A stretch of 41,001 bases of DNA from positions 1-41,001 of the forward strand of contig CANJWR010000016.1 of NCBI GenBank assembly GCA_947478455.1, written 5' to 3'. The notes under the pieces were generated by a model that had not been told where the DNA came from, did not search any database, and worked only from the letters and a program-made list of their open reading frames with translations. This stretch comes from Beijerinckiaceae bacterium. Lineage in GTDB: Bacteria > Pseudomonadota > Alphaproteobacteria > Rhizobiales > Beijerinckiaceae. A program made the position numbers and the translations under genes. Positions 8,354 to 16,543 of the stretch are shown here, in pieces (within the stretch, counting starts at the first letter, position 1; each line of letters opens with the position of its first letter).

Positions 8354-9252
8354 GCAACGTCTCAACCGCGACGCCGGACAGCGCCGGCGCAATCGTATCT
8401 GATCCGGTGAAGAGCCAGGGCTATTGGCGGGGCGTCGGCAAACGCGTGATGCGCGACAAAGTCACGCTCGTTTGTGGCGCAATTCTACTGGTCATGCTCT
8501 TTCTCATCCTCTTCGCGCCGTGGATCGCTCCCTACGATCCTCTGCAGGGCAGCATGGCGCGTCGCCTGAAGCCGGTTGGCTGGCAAGGTTATCTTCTGGG
8601 AACGGACGAGCTGGGGCGCGATATGCTGACGCGTCTTATGTATGGCGGCCGCTTCTCGTGGTTTGTGGGAATCACTCCAGTAGTCTGCGCCTTCACGATT
8701 GGCGGAACGCTGGGCGTTCTTGCCGGCTTCGTGGGCGGCAAGATCAACATGCTCATCATGCGCGCTACTGACGTCTTTTACGCATTTCCGTCGGTCCTTC
8801 TTGCCGTGGCGATCAGCGGAGCGCTCGGGCCGGGCATCTTCAACGCAATTCTGTCGATGACGCTGGTCTTCATTCCACCCCTGATCCGCGTCTCAGAAAG
8901 CGTAACCACCAGCGTGCGCAATCTCGACTATGTGGAATCTGCTCGCGCCACCGGCGCGAACAGTTTCACGATCGTGCGAGTTCATGTCTTGCCGAACGTG
9001 CTGGGACCGATTTTCGTTTACGCGACGACCCTCGTCGGCGTTTCGATGATCCTTGCCTCAGGCCTTTCGTTCCTGGGCCTTGGCGTCAAACCGCCGACAC
9101 CCGAATGGGGCATGATGCTCAACACGCTGCGAACCGCTATTTATTCCCAGCCTCTATTGGCGACGTTGCCGGGTATTTGCATCTTCGTCACAAGCCTTTG
9201 CTTCAATTTGTTGAGCGATGGGCTTCGCAATGCAATGGACGTGCGAAATTAA
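8350..9252 (+). CDS. Peptide/nickel-type ABC transporter permease (DppC-like)
   Basis: A 300-residue permease partner of the preceding protein. After a cytoplasmic leader (residues 1-35) comes the first helix and the family motif IAPYDP, then LGTDELGRDMLTRLMYGGR, and the EAA loop near ESARATGANSFTIVRVHVLPN. GLSFLGLGVKPPTPEWGMML near the end is characteristic. I take ATG 8350, overlapping the DppB-like stop by four bases; the frame is open further upstream, but that part overlaps coding sequence of the neighbour. A strong terminator-like hairpin follows 24 bp downstream. Confidence 0.95.
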   Translation: MSNVSTATPDSAGAIVSDPVKSQGYWRGVGKRVMRDKVTLVCGAILLVMLFLILFAPWIAPYDPLQGSMARRLKPVGWQGYLLGTDELGRDMLTRLMYGGRFSWFVGITPVVCAFTIGGTLGVLAGFVGGKINMLIMRATDVFYAFPSVLLAVAISGALGPGIFNAILSMTLVFIPPLIRVSESVTTSVRNLDYVESARATGANSFTIVRVHVLPNVLGPIFVYATTLVGVSMILASGLSFLGLGVKPPTPEWGMMLNTLRTAIYSQPLLATLPGICIFVTSLCFNLLSDGLRNAMDVRN

Positions 9253-9275
9253 TAATCAGGAATTTTTGTCATTCA

Positions 9276-9303
9276 GCGCGCCTTCGGGCGCGCCGATTTT
9301 TTT
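9276..9303 (+). terminator. Rho-independent terminator-like hairpin
   Basis: A perfect 7-bp stem, GCGCGCC (9276-9282) and GGCGCGC (9287-9293), closes the stable tetraloop TTCG and is followed by CGA and seven T residues (9297-9303). It lies between the DppC-like permease gene and the binding-protein gene. It could end the ATPase/permease transcript, or partly attenuate it, so that the binding protein is expressed at a different level. Confidence 0.85.
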
Positions 9304-9399
9304 AGCAACATAATTTGTCCTGAAGATGACTTTATATCCGGTGTTGGCACGCAGGTTGCTGTTGAGTCCCAAGCTGCAAGTGACGTAACAGGAGACTCC

Positions 9400-10986
9400 A
9401 TGCGAAGAAAATTTGCTACTCTTTTGACGACCCTCGCGATCAGCGGGCTGGCTTCGTCTGTGCAAGCGCAAACTCTGCGTGTTGCGATGACAACGTCTGA
9501 CCTCCCACTTACGGGTGGAATTCCGGACAATGGCAGCGAAGGTGGACGTTTCGCGGGCTATCCAATTTACGACGCACTCGTAAACTGGGATTTCACCAAG
9601 GTCGACGCCGCCGCAGACCTGACGCCTGGTCTCGCGACAGAATGGAAAGTCGACCCAAACGACAAGACCATCTGGATTTTTACAATTCGCCAAGGGGTAA
9701 AATTTCACGACGGATCGACCATGACGGTGGACGATCTGGTCTGGAACTTTGATCGCCATCTGAACGAAAACGCGTCCAACTTCGACAAGGCGCAGGCGCG
9801 TTCTTACAGAAACTACACCGGACAGGTGGTCAAATACTGGAAGATTGACGAGACGCACCTGGCGCTTCAGACAGCCGAGCCCTTTAGCCCGTTGCCGTAC
9901 CAGATTTCAAGAGTTTTTATTGTCAGTCCGGCGCAATACAAGAAGGTCGGTAACTGGCTCGATTTCCAGAGCGCCCCCTCCGGCACGGGGCCTTTCAAGG
10001 TCGAGAAGATAAATCCCCGCGTCTCCATCGATCTGGCGCGCAATGAAGATTATTGGGACAAGGGGCGTGTTCCCAAAGTAAAAAAGATGATCCTGCTTCC
10101 TATTCCGGACGCTAACACCCGCGTTGCGGCCTTGCGTTCCGGGCAGGTAGACTGGATCGAATATCCATCTCCCGATTCAAACCCGTCGTTGAAAGCGGCC
10201 GGCTTCAATGTTGTTGTGAAGCCCTATCCGCATGTCTGGGTCTGGCAATACAATCTGACTTCCGATTCAGTGCTTGCGGACAAGCGCATCCGTCTCGCAT
10301 TGAACTACGGCGTCGACCGTGATTCCATGATGGAACTCCTCGGCGGCACCGCAAAGCCCTCGATGGGCTTTTACGAAAAAGAGAGCAAATTTTTCGGCAA
10401 GCCGAAAGAACTGTTCAAATACGATCCCGAAAAGGCCAAAGCGCTCCTGAAGGAAGCCGGCTATGGACCTGGCAAGCCCCTGCAGATCAATGTGCAACTA
10501 CCCACGGCCGGATCCGGCAACATGGTGCCGTTGCAGATTGGCGAATTTGTTCAGCAGAGCCTGCGCGAGAACAACGTCGAGGTGACGCATGAGGTCGTCG
10601 ACTGGGGAACAATGCTGACATCGTTGCGGCAAATGCCCGGCAAGGGCGCATCTCCACGGCGCGACGCCATTGCACATGGGCTTCCGCTCGGCGACGTGAC
10701 GAACTTCTACAGTCAGTTCACCGGCATGGCCAACAAGCTGGGATCAAACTGGAGCACGTTCATCGATCCACGCGTAGATGCGCTTGCCACTAAGGCGTTC
10801 CAGACTTTCGACGAAGTGGAACGCGACAGGCTTATCGCCGAGGCGCACTCCATCGTTGTCGACGAAGCCGCCTGGCTGTTTGTTGTGCATGACCTTAATC
10901 CGCGTGCCCTGAGCCCGAAGGTGACCGGATTCGTGCAGGCGCAGAGCTGGTATCAGGACTTCACTCAGCTGACCGTCAAGGATTAG
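9400..10986 (+). CDS. ABC transporter substrate-binding protein, family 5
   Basis: A 528-residue periplasmic binding protein of the peptide/nickel family (SBP_bac_5). A signal peptide is clear: MRRK, then a hydrophobic core (FATLLTTLAISGLASS) and cleavage after VQA (about residue 24). Typical segments are LTPGLATEWKVD, IRQGVKFHDGSTMTVDDLVWNFDRH, GTGPFKVEKINP, and RIRLALNYGVDRDSM. The start ATG follows CAGGAG at spacing seven. The hairpin at 9276-9303 lies upstream and no obvious promoter is visible in 9304-9399, so this gene may rely on read-through or an unrecognised promoter. Ligand class (peptide, opine, glycoside or amide) is not evident; the amidase downstream makes an amide plausible. 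Confidence 0.95.
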   Translation: MRRKFATLLTTLAISGLASSVQAQTLRVAMTTSDLPLTGGIPDNGSEGGRFAGYPIYDALVNWDFTKVDAAADLTPGLATEWKVDPNDKTIWIFTIRQGVKFHDGSTMTVDDLVWNFDRHLNENASNFDKAQARSYRNYTGQVVKYWKIDETHLALQTAEPFSPLPYQISRVFIVSPAQYKKVGNWLDFQSAPSGTGPFKVEKINPRVSIDLARNEDYWDKGRVPKVKKMILLPIPDANTRVAALRSGQVDWIEYPSPDSNPSLKAAGFNVVVKPYPHVWVWQYNLTSDSVLADKRIRLALNYGVDRDSMMELLGGTAKPSMGFYEKESKFFGKPKELFKYDPEKAKALLKEAGYGPGKPLQINVQLPTAGSGNMVPLQIGEFVQQSLRENNVEVTHEVVDWGTMLTSLRQMPGKGASPRRDAIAHGLPLGDVTNFYSQFTGMANKLGSNWSTFIDPRVDALATKAFQTFDEVERDRLIAEAHSIVVDEAAWLFVVHDLNPRALSPKVTGFVQAQSWYQDFTQLTVKD

Positions 10987-12269
10987 TGGATCATATGCAT
11001 ACCGAACTGCTCCGGCTGCCTGAATTTCGCGCGTTTCTATTCGCTAATACACTGGAGCGGTTCGCCGCATCGGGCATGACAGTGTTGCTGGGATTCCAGG
11101 TCTATGAATTGACCCGGAATCCCCTAGATCTCGGATTTCTTGGGCTGATTGAGGCGATCCCGGGCATTGGCCTGGTTTTGTTTGGTGGCCATTTTGCCGA
11201 CACGCTCAGTCGGCGGAAGATGGTTCTCACAACAGTTTCTCTGCTCGCATTGCTGGCGAGCAGTCTTGCGATCTTTTCAATGCTTCGGCCATCCGGCCTT
11301 CATTTTCTGGTCTATGGCGTCGGGTTCATTTCTGCCGGATTGAGAGCATTTCAAACGCCGGCCGCCACTGGTCTTGAGGCACAGGTTTTGCCACTCGGTC
11401 AAGTGATGAAAGGTGTGCCGATCATCGCGACCTGCGCCCGCACAGCTGATGTGATCGGCCCTGTAATCGGCGGCTTTCTTTGGGCCTTCGCGGGCGCGAC
11501 CGTCACCTATGCGACGCTTGCTGCGCTTTTCATCACATCGTGCCTGATGATTGCGATCGGCATCGGAGAAAAGCCCTCCACTTATGTGAGCGTCCCCGGG
11601 ATCGGCATTTTTCAGCGTATCCGCGAAGGCGTTCGATATGTATTTCGCAACGAGATTCTCGTTGGTTCCATGGCGCTTGATCTTTTTGCAGTCTTCTTCG
11701 GCGGCGCAACGGCGCTCCTGCCGCTTTTTGCGACTGATATTCTTCATGTTGGAGCGGAAGGCTTCGGGTTGTTAAGGTCAGCCTCTGCAGCAGGCGCCCT
11801 GACTGCCGCCGTATTCGCAACACGTTACATGCCGTCAAAATATGCCGGCGCTATGCTGCACTGGGTGATCGCGGCCTTCGGCATAAGCATGATCGTGTTC
11901 GGACTATCGACGGTGTTCTGGGTATCGATGGTCGCGCTGTTCTTCTCAGGCGTTTGCGATGGCATAAGCATGGTCATCCGTCACGCCATCATGCGCCTGG
12001 CTTCGCCCGAGGAAATGCGCGGACGTATTGCGTCAGTTCGTTCTGTCTTTGTGGGATCGTCAAACGAACTTGGCGCTCTGGAGAGCGGGTTTCTGGCTAG
12101 CGCGCTCGGTCCGGTGCCGGCAGTTTGGGCTGGCGGAGTCATCACGTTGTTGATCGTTGGCGTAATAGCGCTGCGGTCGCCGCGCTTGCGCACCCTTGAT
12201 CTTGCGCACTTGAAGCCCGATCCGATTGTTCCTGAAAAATCGATGCCTGTGCCTAAGGCCGCCGAGTAG
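10986..12269 (+). CDS. MFS transporter, EntS-like
   Basis: A major facilitator superfamily protein of 427 residues from GTG 10986, or 424 from ATG 10995; both starts are plausible, and the GTG follows the binding-protein stop by one overlapping base. About twelve hydrophobic segments are present. Loop 2-3 has the MFS-type GGHFADTLSRRKM motif, and RTADVIGPVIGGFLWAFAG lies in helix 5. The last 20 residues are polar. Position directly after the ABC importer binding protein suggests export of a product or analogue of the imported substrate. Specificity cannot be read from sequence. Confidence 0.9.
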   Translation: MDHMHTELLRLPEFRAFLFANTLERFAASGMTVLLGFQVYELTRNPLDLGFLGLIEAIPGIGLVLFGGHFADTLSRRKMVLTTVSLLALLASSLAIFSMLRPSGLHFLVYGVGFISAGLRAFQTPAATGLEAQVLPLGQVMKGVPIIATCARTADVIGPVIGGFLWAFAGATVTYATLAALFITSCLMIAIGIGEKPSTYVSVPGIGIFQRIREGVRYVFRNEILVGSMALDLFAVFFGGATALLPLFATDILHVGAEGFGLLRSASAAGALTAAVFATRYMPSKYAGAMLHWVIAAFGISMIVFGLSTVFWVSMVALFFSGVCDGISMVIRHAIMRLASPEEMRGRIASVRSVFVGSSNELGALESGFLASALGPVPAVWAGGVITLLIVGVIALRSPRLRTLDLAHLKPDPIVPEKSMPVPKAAE

Positions 12270-12522
12270 CTTCAGGCATAGAGCATTGAACATAGCCGAA
12301 GAGGAATGGGCTCAGGAGCAGAGTTATCAAGGCGCCTTATAATCCCGGTGTGCGTCTCTTGAGCGGCCCTGACCATCCGTCATGCACAAGCTCGCGCGAT
12401 AAAGCCCAATTCGTCCGAATGATCATCTGAGCGCTGACTATGCCTTTTAATTAAAACGTCTTGGCTTCGGCACGTGAGTTGCATCGTAGAATTTGAGTTT
12501 TAATCAGGACGAGGTGAGCGAA
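12270..12522. other. Intergenic region before the amidase gene
   Basis: The 253-bp gap between the MFS and amidase genes holds no convincing gene, hairpin terminator or promoter with both hexamers. An AT-rich patch (CTTTTAATTAAAACG, near 12442-12456) is its only notable composition feature. The amidase may therefore be a separate transcription unit, with an undetected promoter here. Confidence 0.4.
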
Positions 12523-14862
12523 ATGCTGGATAAGCCGATGTCGGACAAAGGGACGACCACAAAGCCATTCGAGTTGGTTGAAGCTACGATTGCGGATATG
12601 CACGCCGCCATCAAGGCAGGCAAGACGACGTGCCTTGATGTCGTCAAGGAGTACATAGCGCGCGCAAAGGCCTTCAATGGCGTCTCCAGTTATTTGGTCA
12701 CCGATGATGGGGCGAGTATCCCCGAGCCGGTCGGCACAGTGCGCGCTACAATGCCACTCAAATTCCCGACAAAGACGATTGCTGCATCCGAATTTTTGCC
12801 CGATCTCGACAAATATATAGGGCCGCCCCTTGAATTCGGCCGGATGGAGGCCACTGCGTCGGACCCTGATGTCATGCAGCAATATGGAATGCTTGTGGGC
12901 ATTCCGGATGCCGGTCAGGTCAATACGCTTGGGACGATCAATATTCGCGGCGAGCGGTCGGTCACCTGCAAGGGCGACTTCGATCTGCATCCTTCAAAAG
13001 GTCCCTTGCCCGCAGGCGCGCCTGGCGTCTGCGAATATTTCCGTCAATTGCCCGACGCGATGGAAATCGCTGCCGAACTCGACGCGAAATATGGAACGAA
13101 CCCCGATCTTGAGAAGATGCCGCTCTACGGCGTGTGCTTTTCGTTCAAGGATCCTTTCGACACGAAGGACATGCGCTCTACCGGTGCCGGCGATGCTCGC
13201 TACGATATGGACTTCCCGGCGCGTGATCACATCCTCGTCGAGCAATTGCGCAAGAAGGGCGCGATCATCTACGCGAAGGCGATCAATACCGAATATAATG
13301 GCCGCGCTGGCGATCCGGGCGGAAATTACACGCCGGACAAAATCTTGCCCTCAACTCTCGGCTTCCAGCGGAGCACCTGGGGTGGCAATCCATCGAATGT
13401 TTATGACACCACGCGCGCCGGTTCGCTGGGTTCAAGCTCGGGTTCGGCGGTCTCTGTCAGCGCGAATCTCTGCATGGCGAGCCTCGGTGAGGAAACCCGG
13501 GCATCCTGCCGTGGTCCCTCGAACCATAATTCCGTGGCGTTGATTCTGCCGCACAAGGCCATGATTGGTTTCGACGGTGGCGCGATCGGAGCCGACATAT
13601 ATTGCGATCGCACCGGTATCCATGCCCGGTCAATTGTTGACTGCGCAATAATTCTTGACGCGCTTAAGGACGACGATAACGGCTATTACGATCCGCGAGA
13701 CGTATTTACGACGGTTCCGCGCTCGTCGATTCTGGACACGCCTTTCGCAAGCCACATTGCCGCCGGGGAACCGGGCTCACTGAAGGGGATGCGGATCGGC
13801 ATAATTCGTGAATCGATGGTCTATCCGGTCGGATCAAAGGCCGAGGAGCCGATCGTTTCGGCTGCGGACGCGGAAATGAAGGCGATCCTTCGCGACAAGC
13901 TGGGAGCGGTCCTGGTTGAATCCGGCCATCCGTTGTGGAAGCCCGATCCGACCGTCGAAAAGATGTCGGTTGATTTCGGTACGGCGCTGGCGCGTCTCGT
14001 GCCGGTCTTCATGCCAGATTTGATGTTCCGCCTTGGTGCAGATGGGACGCCCCTTTTCAAGGAATTCGCAGCCGCCATTGAGCCGACTGAATTTTTCCCG
14101 GGAAAGACGTTCGGTTCCGGGTCGATGACTCCCATCGACTATATGGTGCAGATGGCCGACGGAGAGATCCCGCCGCCGCCCAATCTTGATCTTGCGACCG
14201 TACAACAGCAGGAACTGGCCAACACGTTCCGCTTCCACATTCCGCAATATCTGACCCGCCGCGCGGCGGAATGGAAAAAGCTCGGCTTCACGGAAACGCT
14301 GATCGATTTTCCAACACTCAACGCTCGTTCGAAATTCTGGGGCGACGACCAGCGCGCCGGTTTCAAGAACTGGGAAGAGATTGTCGATCCCCGCAATCCG
14401 CTAGATGGGAGGCAGGGAGTCAACGAGCGAATTATGTTGCGCGAGCTTTTGCGTCGGGCCGACATGATGGTCATCCTGGAAAACAAGCTCGACTGCCTTG
14501 TGCGTCTGCATACGCCCTTCGCGCCCGGGAAAATTGGTATGGCTCCGCAACCCGGCTATCCGGGCAACATCCGGCCCGAAACCATGAACGGCCCGAATGC
14601 CGGACTCACAGAAGTGCTCATCCCGGCTGGCTATGTGAAAACCGTCTATGATCCGGTCTTCAAGTTGAGCGCCGATGGAAAGAAATATATTCCTGTCCCG
14701 TCTGCCGAGCCGACCCCGGTCCCTGAGCCCGGAATGCCATTTTCTCTGGTATTCCGCGCTGAGCCGGGCATGGAAGATATCCAGATCAAAGTGGCGTCCG
14801 CCTACGAGGCAGCGTCCAAACGTCGCATCTCGCCGCCATCCTTCGGTCCGCTTCGCGGGTGA
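12523..14862 (+). CDS. Large amidase-signature family enzyme
   Basis: A 779-residue member of the amidase signature family (Ser-cisSer-Lys hydrolases), much longer than the usual 450-520. The catalytic parts are recognisable: Lys in GVCFSFKDPFDTKDM; the serine-rich cis-Ser loop in GSLGSSSGSAVSVS; and the nucleophile loop GEETRASCRGPS, corresponding to the canonical GTDTGGSIRxPA, so the Ser nucleophile is kept. The extra length lies in a region before the Lys (about residues 50-200) and in the C-terminal third. I choose ATG 12523, preceded by GAGGTGAG; a TTG at 12493 would add ten residues. Its place after the importer suggests hydrolysis of an imported amide. No signal peptide is seen, so it should act in the cytoplasm. 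Confidence 0.85.
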   Translation: MLDKPMSDKGTTTKPFELVEATIADMHAAIKAGKTTCLDVVKEYIARAKAFNGVSSYLVTDDGASIPEPVGTVRATMPLKFPTKTIAASEFLPDLDKYIGPPLEFGRMEATASDPDVMQQYGMLVGIPDAGQVNTLGTINIRGERSVTCKGDFDLHPSKGPLPAGAPGVCEYFRQLPDAMEIAAELDAKYGTNPDLEKMPLYGVCFSFKDPFDTKDMRSTGAGDARYDMDFPARDHILVEQLRKKGAIIYAKAINTEYNGRAGDPGGNYTPDKILPSTLGFQRSTWGGNPSNVYDTTRAGSLGSSSGSAVSVSANLCMASLGEETRASCRGPSNHNSVALILPHKAMIGFDGGAIGADIYCDRTGIHARSIVDCAIILDALKDDDNGYYDPRDVFTTVPRSSILDTPFASHIAAGEPGSLKGMRIGIIRESMVYPVGSKAEEPIVSAADAEMKAILRDKLGAVLVESGHPLWKPDPTVEKMSVDFGTALARLVPVFMPDLMFRLGADGTPLFKEFAAAIEPTEFFPGKTFGSGSMTPIDYMVQMADGEIPPPPNLDLATVQQQELANTFRFHIPQYLTRRAAEWKKLGFTETLIDFPTLNARSKFWGDDQRAGFKNWEEIVDPRNPLDGRQGVNERIMLRELLRRADMMVILENKLDCLVRLHTPFAPGKIGMAPQPGYPGNIRPETMNGPNAGLTEVLIPAGYVKTVYDPVFKLSADGKKYIPVPSAEPTPVPEPGMPFSLVFRAEPGMEDIQIKVASAYEAASKRRISPPSFGPLRG

Positions 14863-14893
14863 AAGGGATCCGCATGACCTGAATGTCAAAACC

Positions 14894-14931
14894 GCAACGG
14901 TCGAACAAAATCGACCGTTGCTCGCTATTTT
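14894..14931 (+). terminator. Terminator-like hairpin after the amidase gene
   Basis: A perfect 11-bp inverted repeat, GCAACGGTCGA (14894-14904) and TCGACCGTTGC (14911-14921), encloses the loop ACAAAA and is followed by TCGCTATTTT. The stem is strong; the T-run is short and interrupted, so efficiency is uncertain. It marks the boundary between the transport/amidase block and the polysaccharide locus. Confidence 0.65.
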
Positions 14932-15113
14932 AATGACGTTTCGATGACTTTTAATCGAAGATGGGCAAAAACCTATCGCAGTCAGCACCTTGATCTCGGG
15001 CGTGTATCTATATTAGTTACCGCGAGCCGAAGTCGGTCGCTCGAATCGGCAGAGTGGATTGCGGTCGTCCCGGCCGCGTCCTCTGGTGTTTACTGCTGAA
15101 ATTCAGGATTTCT
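14932..15113 (+). promoter_or_regulatory. Likely promoter region of the polysaccharide locus
   Basis: This gap lies between the terminator-like hairpin and the first polysaccharide gene, with nearly 26 kb of same-strand genes downstream, so a promoter is expected here. A TATATT hexamer at 15009-15014 is the best -10 candidate. The TTGATC at 14990-14995 is only 13 bp away, too short for a standard sigma-70 promoter. The start codon at 15114 is preceded by AGGA. The assignment rests on position rather than on a strong motif. Confidence 0.35.
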
Positions 15114-16460
15114 ATGGCCGATTCCTCAGAGAACTTTGCTTTGGCTCTGGCAAAGCGGTTGCGCGCCAAGGAATCGACGATCGGCGTTGTTGGTCTTGGC
15201 TACGTCGGATTGCCGATTTGTCTGGCGGCCGTCCACAGCGGGCTGAATGTGATCGGTTTCGATATTGACCCGATGAAGCCACAGTTCATCGGGAAGGGCG
15301 AAAGCTACCTACAGCATATTCCGGGAAAGTCCGTGAAGGCTGCTGTGGAGACCGGGCGGTTCTCCGCCACAAATGATTTTACTCGTCTGAGCGAGCCGGA
15401 CGCCATTCTGGTTTGCGTGCCCACGCCTCTGGATGCGCATCTCGAGCCGGATCTCTCTTTCATCGAGATGACTTGCGAGGCAATTGCCAAGCAATTGCGC
15501 CGTGGGCAGCTGATCGTCCTGGAATCAACCACCTATCCGGGAACGACCGCCGAAGTGATGGTGCCGATTCTGGAGAAGAGCGGTCTGGTCTGCGATAAGG
15601 ATTTTACGGTCGCCTTCTCGCCGGAACGCGAAGATCCTGGCAATATGAACTTTTCTACGTCGACCATTCCGAAAGTGGTCGGTGCCGATACGGCGGAAGC
15701 GCTTGAGGCGGCTGTTGCACTTTACGGCAATTTCATCGGTACGGTGGTTCCCGTCACCTCGGCTCGCGTGGCCGAGGCGGTAAAGCTCACTGAAAACATT
15801 TTCCGTTCTGTCAACATCGCGCTCGTCAATGAGTTGAAGGTGATTTTCAGCGCGATGAATATCGATGTGTGGGAAGTCATTGACGCTGCAAAGACCAAGC
15901 CGTTCGGCTTTATGCCGTTCTATCCGGGTCCGGGTCTCGGCGGTCATTGCATCCCGATCGATCCATTCTACCTGAGCTGGAAGGCGCGCGAATTCGGCGT
16001 TGTGACCCGCTTCATAGAACTCGCGGGCGAGATTAACGCCAACATGCCGCGCCACGTGATCGACATTCTGGCTCTTGCGCTGGATAAGAGTTTCCGCAAG
16101 GGCCTTAATGGATCGAAGATTCTTGTTCTGGGCGTCGCCTACAAGAAGAACGTCGATGACATGCGCGAGAGCCCGGCGCTACGTCTGATCGATCTGCTTG
16201 AGGCGCGCGGTTCGATCGTCGAATTCTACGATCCTTTCGTGCCCGTCATTCCCCATACGCGCGAACACGCGAACCTCACGGGTCGTAAGAGCGTGCCGTG
16301 GTCAGCAACCATCGGAAATGGCTACGACGCCGTACTGATCGCCACCGACCACGACATCGTTGACTACGCCGCTTTGGTGGAAAGTTCTGCGCTCGTTGTG
16401 GATTCGCGCAATGCCTGCCGGAAGGCGGGCGTGAATTCACCGAAAGTTACGCTGGCCTAG
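15114..16460 (+). CDS. UDP-sugar 6-dehydrogenase (WbpA/UDP-GlcNAc or ManNAc dehydrogenase type)
   Basis: A 448-residue cytoplasmic NAD-dependent nucleotide-sugar dehydrogenase, oxidising C6 of a UDP-sugar to the uronic acid in two steps. It shows the Rossmann motif GVVGLGYVGLP, VCVPTPLD, ESTTYPGTT, AFSPEREDPG, and the catalytic Cys279 in PGPGLGGHCIPIDPFYLS. GVAYKKNVDDMRESPAL marks the C-terminal UDP-binding domain. The FMPFYPGPGLGGHC pattern is that of the WbpA-like group acting on UDP-GlcNAc, though UDP-ManNAc dehydrogenase (WecC type) cannot be excluded. The next gene is the 2-epimerase, and together they should yield a UDP-2-acetamido-uronic acid. Start ATG 15114 has an AGGA element; upstream in-frame starts lie outside the family homology. 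Confidence 0.92.
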   Translation: MADSSENFALALAKRLRAKESTIGVVGLGYVGLPICLAAVHSGLNVIGFDIDPMKPQFIGKGESYLQHIPGKSVKAAVETGRFSATNDFTRLSEPDAILVCVPTPLDAHLEPDLSFIEMTCEAIAKQLRRGQLIVLESTTYPGTTAEVMVPILEKSGLVCDKDFTVAFSPEREDPGNMNFSTSTIPKVVGADTAEALEAAVALYGNFIGTVVPVTSARVAEAVKLTENIFRSVNIALVNELKVIFSAMNIDVWEVIDAAKTKPFGFMPFYPGPGLGGHCIPIDPFYLSWKAREFGVVTRFIELAGEINANMPRHVIDILALALDKSFRKGLNGSKILVLGVAYKKNVDDMRESPALRLIDLLEARGSIVEFYDPFVPVIPHTREHANLTGRKSVPWSATIGNGYDAVLIATDHDIVDYAALVESSALVVDSRNACRKAGVNSPKVTLA

Positions 16461-16543
16461 GCCTGTTCCGAACCGACGCTGCGGCGTAGGTTCGCCGGGC
16501 TTCCCGACGGCGAGTTCGCCGCGCACTTTTATCGAGGCAGGTC
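16461..16543. other. Spacer with 13-bp repeat before wecB-like gene
   Basis: The 83-bp spacer holds TAGGTTCGCCGGG at 16487-16499, which recurs exactly at 17681-17693 across the stop of the next gene. Downstream of each repeat copy lie a CGCCGCGC stretch and a CGAGGC Shine-Dalgarno area. The two leaders look related in plan; a role in RNA processing or recombination is only a guess. Confidence 0.4.

Noticed and set aside
13435-13515. Suspicion that the large amidase is inactive because the canonical GGSSGG and GTDTGGS motifs are absent
   Set aside because: GSSSGSAVSVS and GEETRASCRGPS align in order and spacing with the cis-Ser and nucleophile loops, and the Lys motif is present. Loss of activity is therefore not supported.
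14990-15014. TTGATC and TATATT as a sigma-70 promoter
   Set aside because: The spacing is only 13 bp. TATATT alone is mentioned as a weak -10 candidate in a broader regulatory region.
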